A stretch of 64,000 nucleotides of DNA from Galliscardovia ingluviei. GTDB lineage: Bacteria; Actinomycetota; Actinomycetes; Actinomycetales; Bifidobacteriaceae. Below are positions 8,346 through 16,618 of this stretch, one piece after another. Made by a program: the position numbers and the translations under genes. Every line of letters starts with the position of its first letter. Position 1 is the first letter of the stretch. Under the pieces are notes generated by a model. That model was not told the origin of the DNA. It saw only the letters and a program-made list of their open reading frames with translations, and did no database searches. Location: assembly GCF_014635685.1 (NCBI RefSeq), contig NZ_BMDH01000002.1:216472-280471 (forward strand), read 5' to 3'.

Positions 8346-8466
8346 CTAGTACCAAATACTAGTTGTAATACCTCATCACTAGCCTGTACAACTAGCTATA
8401 CTAGTTGGAATACTAGCTGTAATACTAGGTCACTACTCTAGCATGAGTGCTACACGGTTTAGCTAG
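8346..8466. repeat. CTAG-rich 12-bp iteron array upstream of murA
   Basis: A 12-bp unit of consensus TACTAGYTGKAA is seen at 8357 (TACTAGTTGTAA), 8399 (TACTAGTTGGAA), 8411 (TACTAGCTGTAA) and, degenerate, at 8377, 8389 and 8423. The copies at 8399, 8411 and 8423 are head-to-tail. CTAG occurs nine times in 121 bp, although it is rare in most bacterial DNA. The array lies between the stop codon of the TraX-family gene and murA, so it most likely belongs to the murA control region. Confidence 0.75.
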
Positions 8467-8516
8467 TAGTGTGACACAGATTTTGTGAATAGTGCGTGAA
8501 TGGCGCTCACAACATA

Positions 8517-9344
8517 CTACGCTAATACAGCCAGCACAGCAAAAAGCACAAGGTGCACTACATAGTACACATAAAAACCAAGACCTACCGCCTTCTTGGT
8601 ATATCCTAACTGGTCATTGTGATAATGCACCACTGCCACGCCTAATCCTGGCGTTAGACCTGCAAGAGCACCTACCACAGCCGCAGAGTACATCATCGTA
8701 TTTTCATGACGATGCAGTATTTCAAAAATAATAACCATGGCAAGGAGCACCAGTCCCTCATTCATCACACCTACACGCACACCAAAATGACCAAGGATTA
8801 ACCAAAGCACAGCAGCAGCACAAACCACTATCCGAATACCAATACTTTGTCCATAGCTCACCTGATATACAGGACCTGTGTAGGCATCATGCACTGGACG
8901 TGTGTCTAATGATCGCAATACCACAATCACTACTATGCAAACAGCAACAGCCCACACAGGATTATTCGATGTGCTGTCGAACCACACATGACTGGTTGCC
9001 ATATCATAGGGCACTTCACTCAGTGCAGCAAGCAACAGCACTCTACCTAAGTAATGCCACAGGTGCTGTGAATGATGCACACCCATAACGGTAATCCACG
9101 CAAATATTGGTATGGCGACCCAACTTACCGCGTCAAGCAATATGGCAAGTGTTAAATCACCTATATTATTCATATCAATATGCGGCATTACAACAGCGGT
9201 ATTCAGCGTCCCTAAGGTAAGTAAAACCATAGCGATGATTTTTAGCCGAAACATACTCAACCCACGCTGACGTTTACGCCGCCTCGGAGCCTCTGGAGCT
9301 GACTGATGGATACTGGTATTCCATTCACGTTTATATAATGCCAC
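8517..9344 (-). CDS. TraX-family integral membrane protein
   Basis: A multi-pass membrane protein of the TraX family (named after the F-plasmid pilin N-acetylase but common on chromosomes with unknown role). The family signature is visible: FRLKIIAM, then an IPIFAWITVMGVHHSQHLWHYLGRVLLLAALSEVPYDMA block, followed by about six further hydrophobic helices. A basic RRRKRQR stretch precedes the first helix. The start is chosen at GTG 9344, which has AGGGG 5 nt upstream; a TTG at 9374 gives a longer reading. The function in this organism is unknown; acetyl transfer to a surface component is a family-based guess. Confidence 0.75.
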   Translation of the reverse strand: MALYKREWNTSIHQSAPEAPRRRKRQRGLSMFRLKIIAMVLLTLGTLNTAVVMPHIDMNNIGDLTLAILLDAVSWVAIPIFAWITVMGVHHSQHLWHYLGRVLLLAALSEVPYDMATSHVWFDSTSNNPVWAVAVCIVVIVVLRSLDTRPVHDAYTGPVYQVSYGQSIGIRIVVCAAAVLWLILGHFGVRVGVMNEGLVLLAMVIIFEILHRHENTMMYSAAVVGALAGLTPGLGVAVVHYHNDQLGYTKKAVGLGFYVYYVVHLVLFAVLAVLA

Positions 9345-9398
9345 TATATCCCCTATGTTATCTATACCAAGCAAATAGCAACGTGTGCACTATCACTG

Positions 9399-10241
9399 CT
9401 ATTCATTGCTATTGAGCAATCGATCTATTTGCTGTACTGCTTCGCCTGTCAAACCGTTATGCTGAGCAATATATTGAGCCAGACGGTAATAATCTGCTCC
9501 TTGCACTGAGCACACGGCATCTTGGGCAATCTCAGGCTGTCCCCATGAAGCAGGAGAAGTATGCAAGTAAAATGCATCAATTCCCGCCCTACCAGCTCCC
9601 TGAATATCATTGACTTCTTCATTTCCAACCATCAGAGCAGACTGCGCCGCACAGGGCACCAGCGCACACGCCCGCTCAAAAAACGCTTTATTCGGTTTAC
9701 GGATTCCTTCTTCTGAAGAGATAAGCACATGATCAAAACTCTTCGCTAAGCCACAATCTTCCAGTTCTGGTCGTGTAAATAGTGACTGCGCATTGGAAAC
9801 TAGTACTGTAGTGAGCCCCCATGCGCGCAATAGTACTAAAAGCGATGCAGCATGAGAGTAAGGCTCAAGCTTGCGATTACTAGCCACTCTAAATGCTGTA
9901 GCACATGCTTGTACCATCGATGCAGTTATGGCACTATGGGCACCCATGCCCGCACGAAGAATACTGACAAAAACAGGGGCAATATCAAATTCATGCTCAA
10001 TATCCGCAACTCCGTTAGGCAGTGCCGATTGCACTTGCAACAATGCTTTACGATAGCGTTCTCGCAAAACAACAGCCGATGCAAAATGGCAACCCTGTGC
10101 ACTCAACCATCTGTTAAATTCCTCAAACGTTTGCAGTTCATCTTCCTCAGTATGCGCATCAACAAGTGTGCCATACAAATCAAAGAAAATCGCGGTATAT
10201 GGTTCGTGTGAAATACTACTTGCTCTAGAATCAGATTCCAT
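9399..10241 (-). CDS. HAD-superfamily hydrolase (YjjG-like phosphatase)
   Basis: A 280-residue haloacid-dehalogenase-type hydrolase, probably a small-molecule phosphatase in the cytosol. Motif I is FFDLYGTLVD with the nucleophile Asp, motif II is LVSNAQS, the conserved lysine is in IRKPNKAFF, and motif IV is MVGNEEVNDIQGA. A helical C1 cap of about 100 residues lies between motifs I and II. The order matches YjjG/pyrimidine-nucleotidase-like enzymes, but the substrate cannot be assigned. The start ATG at 10241 is preceded by AAGGA at 6 nt. A longer in-frame reading to 10331 has no such site. Confidence 0.85.
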   Translation of the reverse strand: MESDSRASSISHEPYTAIFFDLYGTLVDAHTEEDELQTFEEFNRWLSAQGCHFASAVVLRERYRKALLQVQSALPNGVADIEHEFDIAPVFVSILRAGMGAHSAITASMVQACATAFRVASNRKLEPYSHAASLLVLLRAWGLTTVLVSNAQSLFTRPELEDCGLAKSFDHVLISSEEGIRKPNKAFFERACALVPCAAQSALMVGNEEVNDIQGAGRAGIDAFYLHTSPASWGQPEIAQDAVCSVQGADYYRLAQYIAQHNGLTGEAVQQIDRLLNSNE

Positions 10242-10379
10242 GGTGAATCCTTGCTTAACGACAGGTATCTTATGTGCAGTATATCGCAATCCGTAAGGTA
10301 ACTTGTTGACATACTGCGCTTCATTAACCAAAGTATCAGGCTGAACTTCAATATAGAAACGGATAGGCTACATGGAAAT

Positions 10380-10407
10380 GGGGAGACTACGTCACCGCAA
10401 TCTCCCC
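10380..10407 (-). terminator. Hairpin after malG
   Basis: A 7-bp GGGGAGA/TCTCCCC stem lies about 42 nt past the malG stop codon on the minus strand. There is no strong T-run after it, so its termination activity is uncertain. Confidence 0.45.
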
Positions 10408-10449
10408 TAGAATGTAGAAGAAAGAATTAGGTTGTCTATGTACTGCCTT

Positions 10450-11364
10450 CTAGCCCTTGGTAGAACCTGCCATTGATTCTTGATAGAACCGTTGCATCAC
10501 GATAAACAAGATGGCAATTGGAATGGAAACAAGCACTGCGCCAGCGGCAAATCGCGCATAGTAGCTATGGATATATTCCTTTTGCAGCATATTCCACAGA
10601 CCCAATGAAACAGTGTATCCTTCCTGCGTAGTGGCAATCGTTTTCACCAGCACGAAGTCAAGCCATGGAGTCAGGAATGAGACAATTGCCTGATATACAA
10701 TCATCGGCTTGGTAATTGGGATAATAATCTTAGTAAATACTTGCCAATTATTGCAACCATCAAGGCGAGCGGCTTCATCAAGAGAGTATGGAATAGTATC
10801 CATATATCCCTTCATCACATAAAAACCAGCGCCAGAACCAGCAGAATACACCAAAATCAGCGCAATAACAGTCATGTTTGCAGAAGTTAAACCAGCAGCC
10901 TTCAAAATAAAGTAGATTGCCACCACAGCCATAATTGCTGGGAACATACCCAAAATAAGCACTATATTCATGAAGGTGCGACGCATGCGGAAACGCAAAC
11001 GGGACATACAGTATGCCACTGAAAGCACAAAGAATACGGATATTAAGCATGTAAATATTGCAATAATCAACGTATTCATGTACATACGTGGGAAATCAAA
11101 TACTGATTTATCCGCAAATAATTGCACATAATTATTGAGCGAGTACTCTTTAGGGAAAAAGGTCTCTTGGTATGGCTGAGGGTCTGCATTAAATGACTCA
11201 AGTACCACCCATACAATTGGCACAAGCCAGACAATACCAAGAACAGTAAGTAACAGGTAGCTGAGCACATCACCTGCTACACGACGACCATAGAAATTTT
11301 TCTTTGGCAATTCGCCACCTGTGCTAGTTGCAGATACTGAACGCGAAACGGATGCACTACTCAC
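10450..11364 (-). CDS. Carbohydrate ABC transporter permease, MalG-like
   Basis: A 304-residue inner subunit of a CUT1-family sugar importer. It has six membrane helices and the EAA loop MDTIPYSLDEAARLDGCNNWQVFTKIIIPITKP, which docks the ATPase. It overlaps the end of malF by 4 nt (GTGA), with AGGAGG 7 nt before the GTG start, so the two are translationally coupled. Together with the MalF-like and MalE-like proteins it should import malto-oligosaccharides or a related alpha-glucoside; substrate assignment rests on similarity and the divergent GH13 enzyme. No ATPase gene is present, so a shared MsiK-type ATPase elsewhere is expected. Confidence 0.92.
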   Translation of the reverse strand: MSSASVSRSVSATSTGGELPKKNFYGRRVAGDVLSYLLLTVLGIVWLVPIVWVVLESFNADPQPYQETFFPKEYSLNNYVQLFADKSVFDFPRMYMNTLIIAIFTCLISVFFVLSVAYCMSRLRFRMRRTFMNIVLILGMFPAIMAVVAIYFILKAAGLTSANMTVIALILVYSAGSGAGFYVMKGYMDTIPYSLDEAARLDGCNNWQVFTKIIIPITKPMIVYQAIVSFLTPWLDFVLVKTIATTQEGYTVSLGLWNMLQKEYIHSYYARFAAGAVLVSIPIAILFIVMQRFYQESMAGSTKG

Positions 11365-12782
11365 CTGAATGCCTCCTCATTCTTATAAGAGCCGCTTGAA
11401 CGGTATGTAATCAAGGAAACTACAGCAAGCACAATAAAGGTGAAAATACCGATAACTGCACCAATATTGTAATTATTCTTATCCACAGTTAGCTTGTACA
11501 ACCATGTAATCAGCAAATCTGTCTTACCCGCAGAGGAACCAACCGGTGTCGGATCTCCACCAGAAAGCAGGTAGATAACGTTGAAATTATTAACATTTGC
11601 AGTAAAGGTCGTAATCAAATACGGCGTCATCACAAAAATAATGTATGGCATCGTAACATTAGTAAAGCGCTGCCACCAATTTGCACCATCCAATGTTGCT
11701 GCTTCTGTAAGCTCTCCAGGAATATTTTCCAAGATACCGGTGATCTGCATAATGGTAAATGGAATACCAACCCACAAATTGATAATAATTACTGTTACAC
11801 GAGCCCACGTTGGATCAGTAAAGAATGGCAATGGCTGATCAATCCAACCCCATTGCATAAATAATCGGTTAATAGCACCATTCTGCTGCAGCATCTGGCG
11901 CATAACCAGCAAAGACACGAATTGTGGTACTGCAATAGACATGGAAAAGATTGCGCGCCACATGCCCTTAAGCCTTGTTGTAGGGCGCTCAATCACCATA
12001 GCTAAGAACATGCCGAGGAAGAAGTTCAAGAATGTTGCAAAGAAAGCCCAAACCAACGTCCAGATAAGAACTTCAGTAAAAATTGCAAAATTTACTGTGG
12101 AACCTGTTGTTGAAAACAGCTGACCGAAGTTTTGCAAACCAACCCAGTCAAACTTTGTTGGGTGTTTCGCATCATAACTCGTAAATGCCATAGAAATCAT
12201 GAAGATCAATGGCAAGACGGTAAACGTGAAAATGCCCAGAGTTGGTAATGTCATCAGCGTAAGCCACAAACGTCCAGAAAGCAGATCTTCACAATCTTCT
12301 TTGAACGTAGGTGCGTGTCCTTGTGTGCTTGCTAAATACTGAGCCTTGTATTGCGAGCGCATCATTACTGTCCAGAACCATGCAATAAGCACAATCATGA
12401 CCAGTGATGAAACGCCATACAACAGTAAAACAACAGATGGTGTCGGCACTATAGTCTGCCAGAAACCGTCAGCATCCTTAACTTTTTCTACTTTTCCTGT
12501 ACCAAGTCCTGGCAACTGTGCCAATGATGGTATTGCGCCAACGATAATAAATGCAATAGCAGCAATTTCTATGGCAAAAAACAGTACAGCTTTAACGTAC
12601 TGCTTTCGCACTACATTACTTAAACCCCAGATTAGCGCCGATAAGCGGGTGAAAATATCACCTTGTTGCAATGCTGCGCGTAAAGTCCAAGGTTCAGCAG
12701 GCACATAATCTGCACCAATTTTTTTCGGTTTGCGTGCATGAGCACGCCTTGTCGATGGCGCTACTGTTGTGGTACCAGCCAT
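11361..12782 (-). CDS. Carbohydrate ABC transporter permease, MalF-like
   Basis: A 473-residue permease of the CUT1 sugar-importer family. About 140 N-terminal residues hold two extra hydrophobic segments, as in MalF; the transport core follows, with the EAA loop ENIPGELTEAATLDGANWWQRFTNVTMPYI. The C-terminal part contains NVNNFNVIYLLSGGDPTPVGSSAGKTDLLITWLYKLT, which is typical of maltodextrin permeases. The ATG at 12782 has AAGGG 5 nt upstream. It is 178 bp downstream of the binding-protein gene, with a hairpin in between that probably lowers permease expression relative to the binding protein. Confidence 0.92.
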   Translation of the reverse strand: MAGTTTVAPSTRRAHARKPKKIGADYVPAEPWTLRAALQQGDIFTRLSALIWGLSNVVRKQYVKAVLFFAIEIAAIAFIIVGAIPSLAQLPGLGTGKVEKVKDADGFWQTIVPTPSVVLLLYGVSSLVMIVLIAWFWTVMMRSQYKAQYLASTQGHAPTFKEDCEDLLSGRLWLTLMTLPTLGIFTFTVLPLIFMISMAFTSYDAKHPTKFDWVGLQNFGQLFSTTGSTVNFAIFTEVLIWTLVWAFFATFLNFFLGMFLAMVIERPTTRLKGMWRAIFSMSIAVPQFVSLLVMRQMLQQNGAINRLFMQWGWIDQPLPFFTDPTWARVTVIIINLWVGIPFTIMQITGILENIPGELTEAATLDGANWWQRFTNVTMPYIIFVMTPYLITTFTANVNNFNVIYLLSGGDPTPVGSSAGKTDLLITWLYKLTVDKNNYNIGAVIGIFTFIVLAVVSLITYRSSGSYKNEEAFR

Positions 12783-12872
12783 GTCGACCCTTTCACATGT
12801 AAATGGAAAACTACTTTATTCCCATTAAATCTTCTCTTGATAAGAGTATGGATATCAAACTCACATAAAACA

Positions 12873-12899
12873 GGGGTATGCCATGTAGCGACATACCCC
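12873..12899 (-). terminator. Intercistronic hairpin between malE- and malF-like genes
   Basis: An 8-bp GGGGTATG/CATACCCC stem is followed on the minus strand by TGTTTTATG. Its position just after the binding-protein gene fits a partial terminator or mRNA-stabilising hairpin that sets binding protein in excess over permeases. Confidence 0.6.
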
Positions 12900-12960
12900 A
12901 TTCAAATCTTACCATAAATGACTATGTCTTAACTTCAAGAAAAGTCTCAGTAAGAACGGC

Positions 12961-14193
12961 TTACTGCTTGTTTAGCTGAGCTACCCAAGCCTCAGTTTTT
13001 TCAGCAGCATTGTCAGGAGTTACATCCTTTTGTACCAATGCCTTACCAAATGCCTGAGTTGGATCCCAGAAGTTGGACATCTCAGTAATGGTTGGCTGCA
13101 ATACTGCAGTGTTTGCAATCGTTGCTGCCTGTGCTTGTGCGGCAATATCGTTCTTAACTTTGTCATTGTCAAGCAAAGACTTGATAGTTGGTACTACACC
13201 ACGCTTCTCATAGTGAGCAAGCTGAGCTTCCTCAGAACCAAGGAATGCAGCAAACTGTGCAGCAGCCTTCTGGAACTTGGAGTTAGGATTGTAAGCTACA
13301 GCCTTAGAGCCTGCAAAGCTCTTCATCTGCTGCTCTTTACCGTCAATGGTTACAGTTGGCAGCTGTGCAGCAGCATAGTTATCGCCGAGTGCTTTCTTAA
13401 CATTCTCTGCATCCCAAGTACCAGAGAAGATCACGTCTACAGAGCCATTGCCCAAACCAGCAAGACCGGAGCCATCCACATCATCAATAATCTTGCCTGC
13501 AGCAATGTTTTCAGCAAGGAACTTAGTTACAGCAGCGCCCTGCTCACCACCGAATTGTGCACCAGCACTAGCGTCAGTACCGTCTGGACCGTAGAGTGTG
13601 CCACCGTTTGCATAATAGAATGCTGGCAGATACCAAGAGTTGTCAATGGAGAAGGAAACCTTTGCCTTATCCATCATGGTGTTGAAATTCTTCACATCAG
13701 CATCGGAGAGCTTGGACTTGTTGTAATACATAAACCAAGTATTTCCAGTAAATGGCACGCCATAGAGCTTGCCATCATTGGTTACAGACTGAACCATAGC
13801 TTCATCATTATCAGCCTTTACTTGTTCAGCAGCAGAATCAGACAACTCACCGATTGCATTTGCTTCTACGAGCATACCCAGCTGATCGTTTGCAAAGAGG
13901 TATACATCAGCAGCGGCTGCAGGATCCTTCTTTACTGTGGTACCAGTATCACCCTCGGAAACTACTTTATTCGTCCAAGTAATCTTATATTCAGGATGTG
14001 CCTTTTCAAATGCTTTTTCTTGATCTTGGATCCATCCAGCCTTCTGGTCCTCCTGAGGTGTCCAAACTAGCAGCTTGACATCTTCACTCGACCCTGAACC
14101 AGAGCTTGAGCTACCACTATTACCACACGCAGCAAGGCTACCCAGCATAGCAACAGATGCTGCGATTGCAAGAATCTTCTTTGAGTTGTTCAT
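12961..14193 (-). CDS. Carbohydrate ABC transporter substrate-binding lipoprotein, MalE-like
   Basis: A 410-residue cluster-1 solute-binding lipoprotein. The signal peptide ends in LAAC (Cys23), followed by a Ser/Gly linker. The mature protein has the maltose-binding fold pattern: VKLLVWTPQEDQKAGWIQDQEKAFEKAHPEYKITW, then DVYLFANDQLGMLVEANAIGEL and the hinge region PFTGNTWFMYYNKSKL. The ligand is probably a malto-oligosaccharide. The ATG is preceded by GGGAGAG. It is the first gene of malE-malF-malG and faces the GH13 gene across a promoter region with two LacI-type operators. An antisense open frame of 346 codons over this gene is a shadow. Confidence 0.93.
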   Translation of the reverse strand: MNNSKKILAIAASVAMLGSLAACGNSGSSSSGSGSSEDVKLLVWTPQEDQKAGWIQDQEKAFEKAHPEYKITWTNKVVSEGDTGTTVKKDPAAAADVYLFANDQLGMLVEANAIGELSDSAAEQVKADNDEAMVQSVTNDGKLYGVPFTGNTWFMYYNKSKLSDADVKNFNTMMDKAKVSFSIDNSWYLPAFYYANGGTLYGPDGTDASAGAQFGGEQGAAVTKFLAENIAAGKIIDDVDGSGLAGLGNGSVDVIFSGTWDAENVKKALGDNYAAAQLPTVTIDGKEQQMKSFAGSKAVAYNPNSKFQKAAAQFAAFLGSEEAQLAHYEKRGVVPTIKSLLDNDKVKNDIAAQAQAATIANTAVLQPTITEMSNFWDPTQAFGKALVQKDVTPDNAAEKTEAWVAQLNKQ

Positions 14194-14322
14194 TTATCTC
14201 TCCCACCTCATACACGGGATTCGTAGGTATTGTCTCTTCTTATATCTCCAACTGTATGTTGTGCAACATTGCATGCCAGATGAAGAGACTATGGGTAATA
14301 TAGCAGTTTTTTGCAAAAAAGT

Positions 14323-14339
14323 ACAATCGTTTTCATTGT
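14323..14339. promoter_or_regulatory. LacI-type operator candidate, malE side
   Basis: A 17-bp near-palindrome, ACAATCGTTTTCATTGT, sits 130 bp upstream of the malE-like start. It shares the core GAAAACGATT (read on the minus strand) with the operator at 14605-14628. This core is typical of LacI-family maltose regulators. Confidence 0.6.
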
Positions 14340-14604
14340 GTAATATCATTATTTCTGTAATATTTAATTAGTTTAATGCCTTTACGAATGCAAAAGTTTG
14401 CAAAATAGGGGGTTTCTGTTCAGTAAATTGCAGCATTTTTAAAATTACCTGCGTGTCTCTCCAGACTACAGCTTCGTTAGTTTAATTATTAAATTAAATA
14501 CGAATAGAGATAATACGCCCTAGAATCACTGCAATTACTTGTATCTTGCCTACACGGCCGGCAGTGCATCGAATATATACACACGTACTTCACTTGATAC
14601 TATC

Positions 14605-14628
14605 ATTATCGAAAACGATTTCAATAAT
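14605..14628. promoter_or_regulatory. LacI-type operator candidate, GH13 side
   Basis: A 24-bp near-palindrome with outer arms ATTAT/ATAAT and centre CGAAAACGATTTC. It is 162 bp upstream of the GH13 start codon. No LacI-family regulator gene lies in the window, so the cognate protein must be encoded elsewhere. Confidence 0.65.
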
Positions 14629-14789
14629 TGATAGAGAAACTCGTTCAATACACATACTCTCTTTTGCACAACCTATTGCCTCGCCTATCGCCTTATCTAC
14701 AAGCTGACCAGCCATACGCAACGTTTGCCATAACCTCATACTCCGTGTATAACAGTCGTAGATATTGCAACGACGCCAAAAGGAATATC

Positions 14790-16502
14790 ATGACAACACA
14801 ACATAACCAGCATGCACTGCATCGCCCATCCGATTTCGTCAAAGTCGATCAACAAGCAGCCCTATTCCATCATCCAAGTTGGTTACGGGACGCAGTGTTT
14901 TACGAAATTTATCCACAATCGTTTGCAGATGCTAACGCAGACGGCATCGGTGATATTCAAGGCATTATTCAACACCTCGATTATATTGACTCCCTTGGGG
15001 TGACAGCATTATGGTTAAACCCCTGTTTCACATCACCATTTCAAGATGCCGGATATGATGTAGCTGATTATCTTAATGTTGCCGAACGATACGGCACGAA
15101 CGATGACCTCATTGAGCTATTTCATCAAGCGCATCAGCGCAGTATCAAAGTCCTGCTTGATCTTGTCCCAGGACATACTTCTATCCAACATCCATGGTTC
15201 ATCGCATCGCAACAGCCGCATATTGAGGATCGTGGAGCATATAGCGATCGTTACCTTTGGACAAATACTGCATTTGAATCAAGTGCTGGCATGCCTGCAA
15301 TTTCAGGCACGACTCCACGCGATGGTTCATATATTGTCAACTTTTTTGCATTCCAACCAGCATTAAATTATGGATTCCGCAATCCAGATCCTGCCAAGTC
15401 TTGGCAAGTAGATATCAATGCCTCTGCCCCAACTGCTACTCGTGAAGCTATGCGAGAAGTGATGCGATTTTGGCTTAACGCCGGAGCTGACGGGTTCCGC
15501 GTCGATATGGCTGATTCCTTGGTCAAAAATGACGATACCGAAAAATCGCAAACCATCGAATCATGGAGAAGAATGCTTGCCCCTATTAAGGCACAATTCC
15601 CCGAGGCAGCCTTTGTATCTGAATGGTCAAGACCCTGGCAATCATTACGTGCCGGTTTTGATATGGACTTTTATCTTGACTGGGGATGGGTGCCAAATGG
15701 CTACAACCTATTAACTAGGAGAACCGAACACCAGCTTAGCCACGACCATGATGCAAGCTATTTCAATGCCGATTCAGCACAATCACCGCTGGCATTTTTA
15801 GCCGATTGGCAACCACAATATCAAAACACTAAGGCACTGGGTTATTTCTCATTCATTACCAGCAATCATGATTCACCGCGCATGGCGCCACGTCTTACTG
15901 ACACAGAACGTCGAATAGCCTTTGCTTTATTACTACTCATGCCAGGTGTGCCATTTTTATACTATGGCGATGAAATTGGTATGCGTATGCAGGAGTTGGT
16001 CAGCGTTGAAGGAGGATATCAACGCACTGGCGCAAGAACTCCTATGCAATGGAATGCGAAACCAAACTTAGGATTTTCTGCTGCAAGCGCTGAACAATTA
16101 TACCTGCCAATTGACCATGGAAACGATGCTCCAACGGTCGCCGCACAGGAAGCTGATACAACTTCTATCTTGCACTGCGTGCGTCATATTATTGCTGTAC
16201 GACATGCTAACCGATGCTTACAAGCAGATGCCGATACACAAGTAGTATTTGCTGACGACAATCAGCGCACGTTAATTCTACTACGCACTGACAGTGTCTC
16301 AGGTAAGCAAGCCTTAATAGCAGTTAATCCTGGAAGACATGACGAAACTTGCGAACTCAACGGAACGAACACGCTATCATATGACCCAGCTACTGCAATC
16401 GTAGACGCAATCGTTGGCTCAGGCAATATACAGCAGCAAACACCACAAGCACCACTAAGCCTACATATTGAAGCACAGTCTGCGCTCGTTATACTGCTGT
16501 AA
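14790..16502 (+). CDS. GH13 alpha-amylase-family glycoside hydrolase (probable alpha-glucosidase)
   Basis: A 570-residue cytosolic enzyme of glycoside hydrolase family 13, with no signal peptide. Catalytic regions are DLVPGHTS (Asp124-His129), GFRVDMADS with nucleophile Asp239, VSEWSRP with acid/base Glu278, and FITSNHDSPR with His360-Asp361. The calcium-loop-like DANADGIGDIQGI and SLGVTALWLNP segments confirm the TIM barrel. The paired malto-oligosaccharide importer suggests intracellular hydrolysis of imported alpha-glucosides, but trehalose- or sucrose-active members cannot be excluded. The start ATG has AAAAGGA 6 nt upstream. LacI-type operators upstream suggest carbohydrate-controlled expression shared with malEFG. 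Confidence 0.92.
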   Translation: MTTQHNQHALHRPSDFVKVDQQAALFHHPSWLRDAVFYEIYPQSFADANADGIGDIQGIIQHLDYIDSLGVTALWLNPCFTSPFQDAGYDVADYLNVAERYGTNDDLIELFHQAHQRSIKVLLDLVPGHTSIQHPWFIASQQPHIEDRGAYSDRYLWTNTAFESSAGMPAISGTTPRDGSYIVNFFAFQPALNYGFRNPDPAKSWQVDINASAPTATREAMREVMRFWLNAGADGFRVDMADSLVKNDDTEKSQTIESWRRMLAPIKAQFPEAAFVSEWSRPWQSLRAGFDMDFYLDWGWVPNGYNLLTRRTEHQLSHDHDASYFNADSAQSPLAFLADWQPQYQNTKALGYFSFITSNHDSPRMAPRLTDTERRIAFALLLLMPGVPFLYYGDEIGMRMQELVSVEGGYQRTGARTPMQWNAKPNLGFSAASAEQLYLPIDHGNDAPTVAAQEADTTSILHCVRHIIAVRHANRCLQADADTQVVFADDNQRTLILLRTDSVSGKQALIAVNPGRHDETCELNGTNTLSYDPATAIVDAIVGSGNIQQQTPQAPLSLHIEAQSALVILL

Positions 16503-16571
16503 CCCAACGAACGTGTACACACAGGTATGCGCGTAAGTAAGAGTGTAGGTAGGTAGATAAGTAAGTCGTGT

Positions 16572-16600
16572 GTAGGTGCTCGTATTATTTGAGCACCTAC
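16572..16600. terminator. Bidirectional terminator-like hairpin between GH13 gene and pyrD-like gene
   Basis: A perfect 10-bp stem GTAGGTGCTC/GAGCACCTAC with a 9-nt AT-rich loop lies between convergent genes. Just before it (about 16530-16565) is a simple GTAA/GTAG tetranucleotide run. Confidence 0.6.
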
Positions 16601-16618
16601 ATATCCAATAATACCCAG

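Larger units (their letters stand above)
14194..14789. promoter_or_regulatory. Divergent control region between malE-like gene and GH13 gene
   Basis: A 596-bp non-coding stretch. It holds two LacI-type operator candidates (listed separately), an AT-rich inverted repeat at about 14473-14505 with arms TTCGT/ACGAA and core TTTAAT-T-ATTAAA, and a translation signal AAAGGAATATC before the GH13 ATG at 14790. An open frame extends upstream to 14628 but has no ribosome-binding site and no family similarity. Confidence 0.65.

Noticed and set aside
13030-14070. 346-codon open frame on the plus strand
   Set aside because: It is the antisense of malE. It has no ribosome-binding site, no domain and atypical Cys/Ile-rich composition, while the minus-strand protein is a clear solute-binding lipoprotein.
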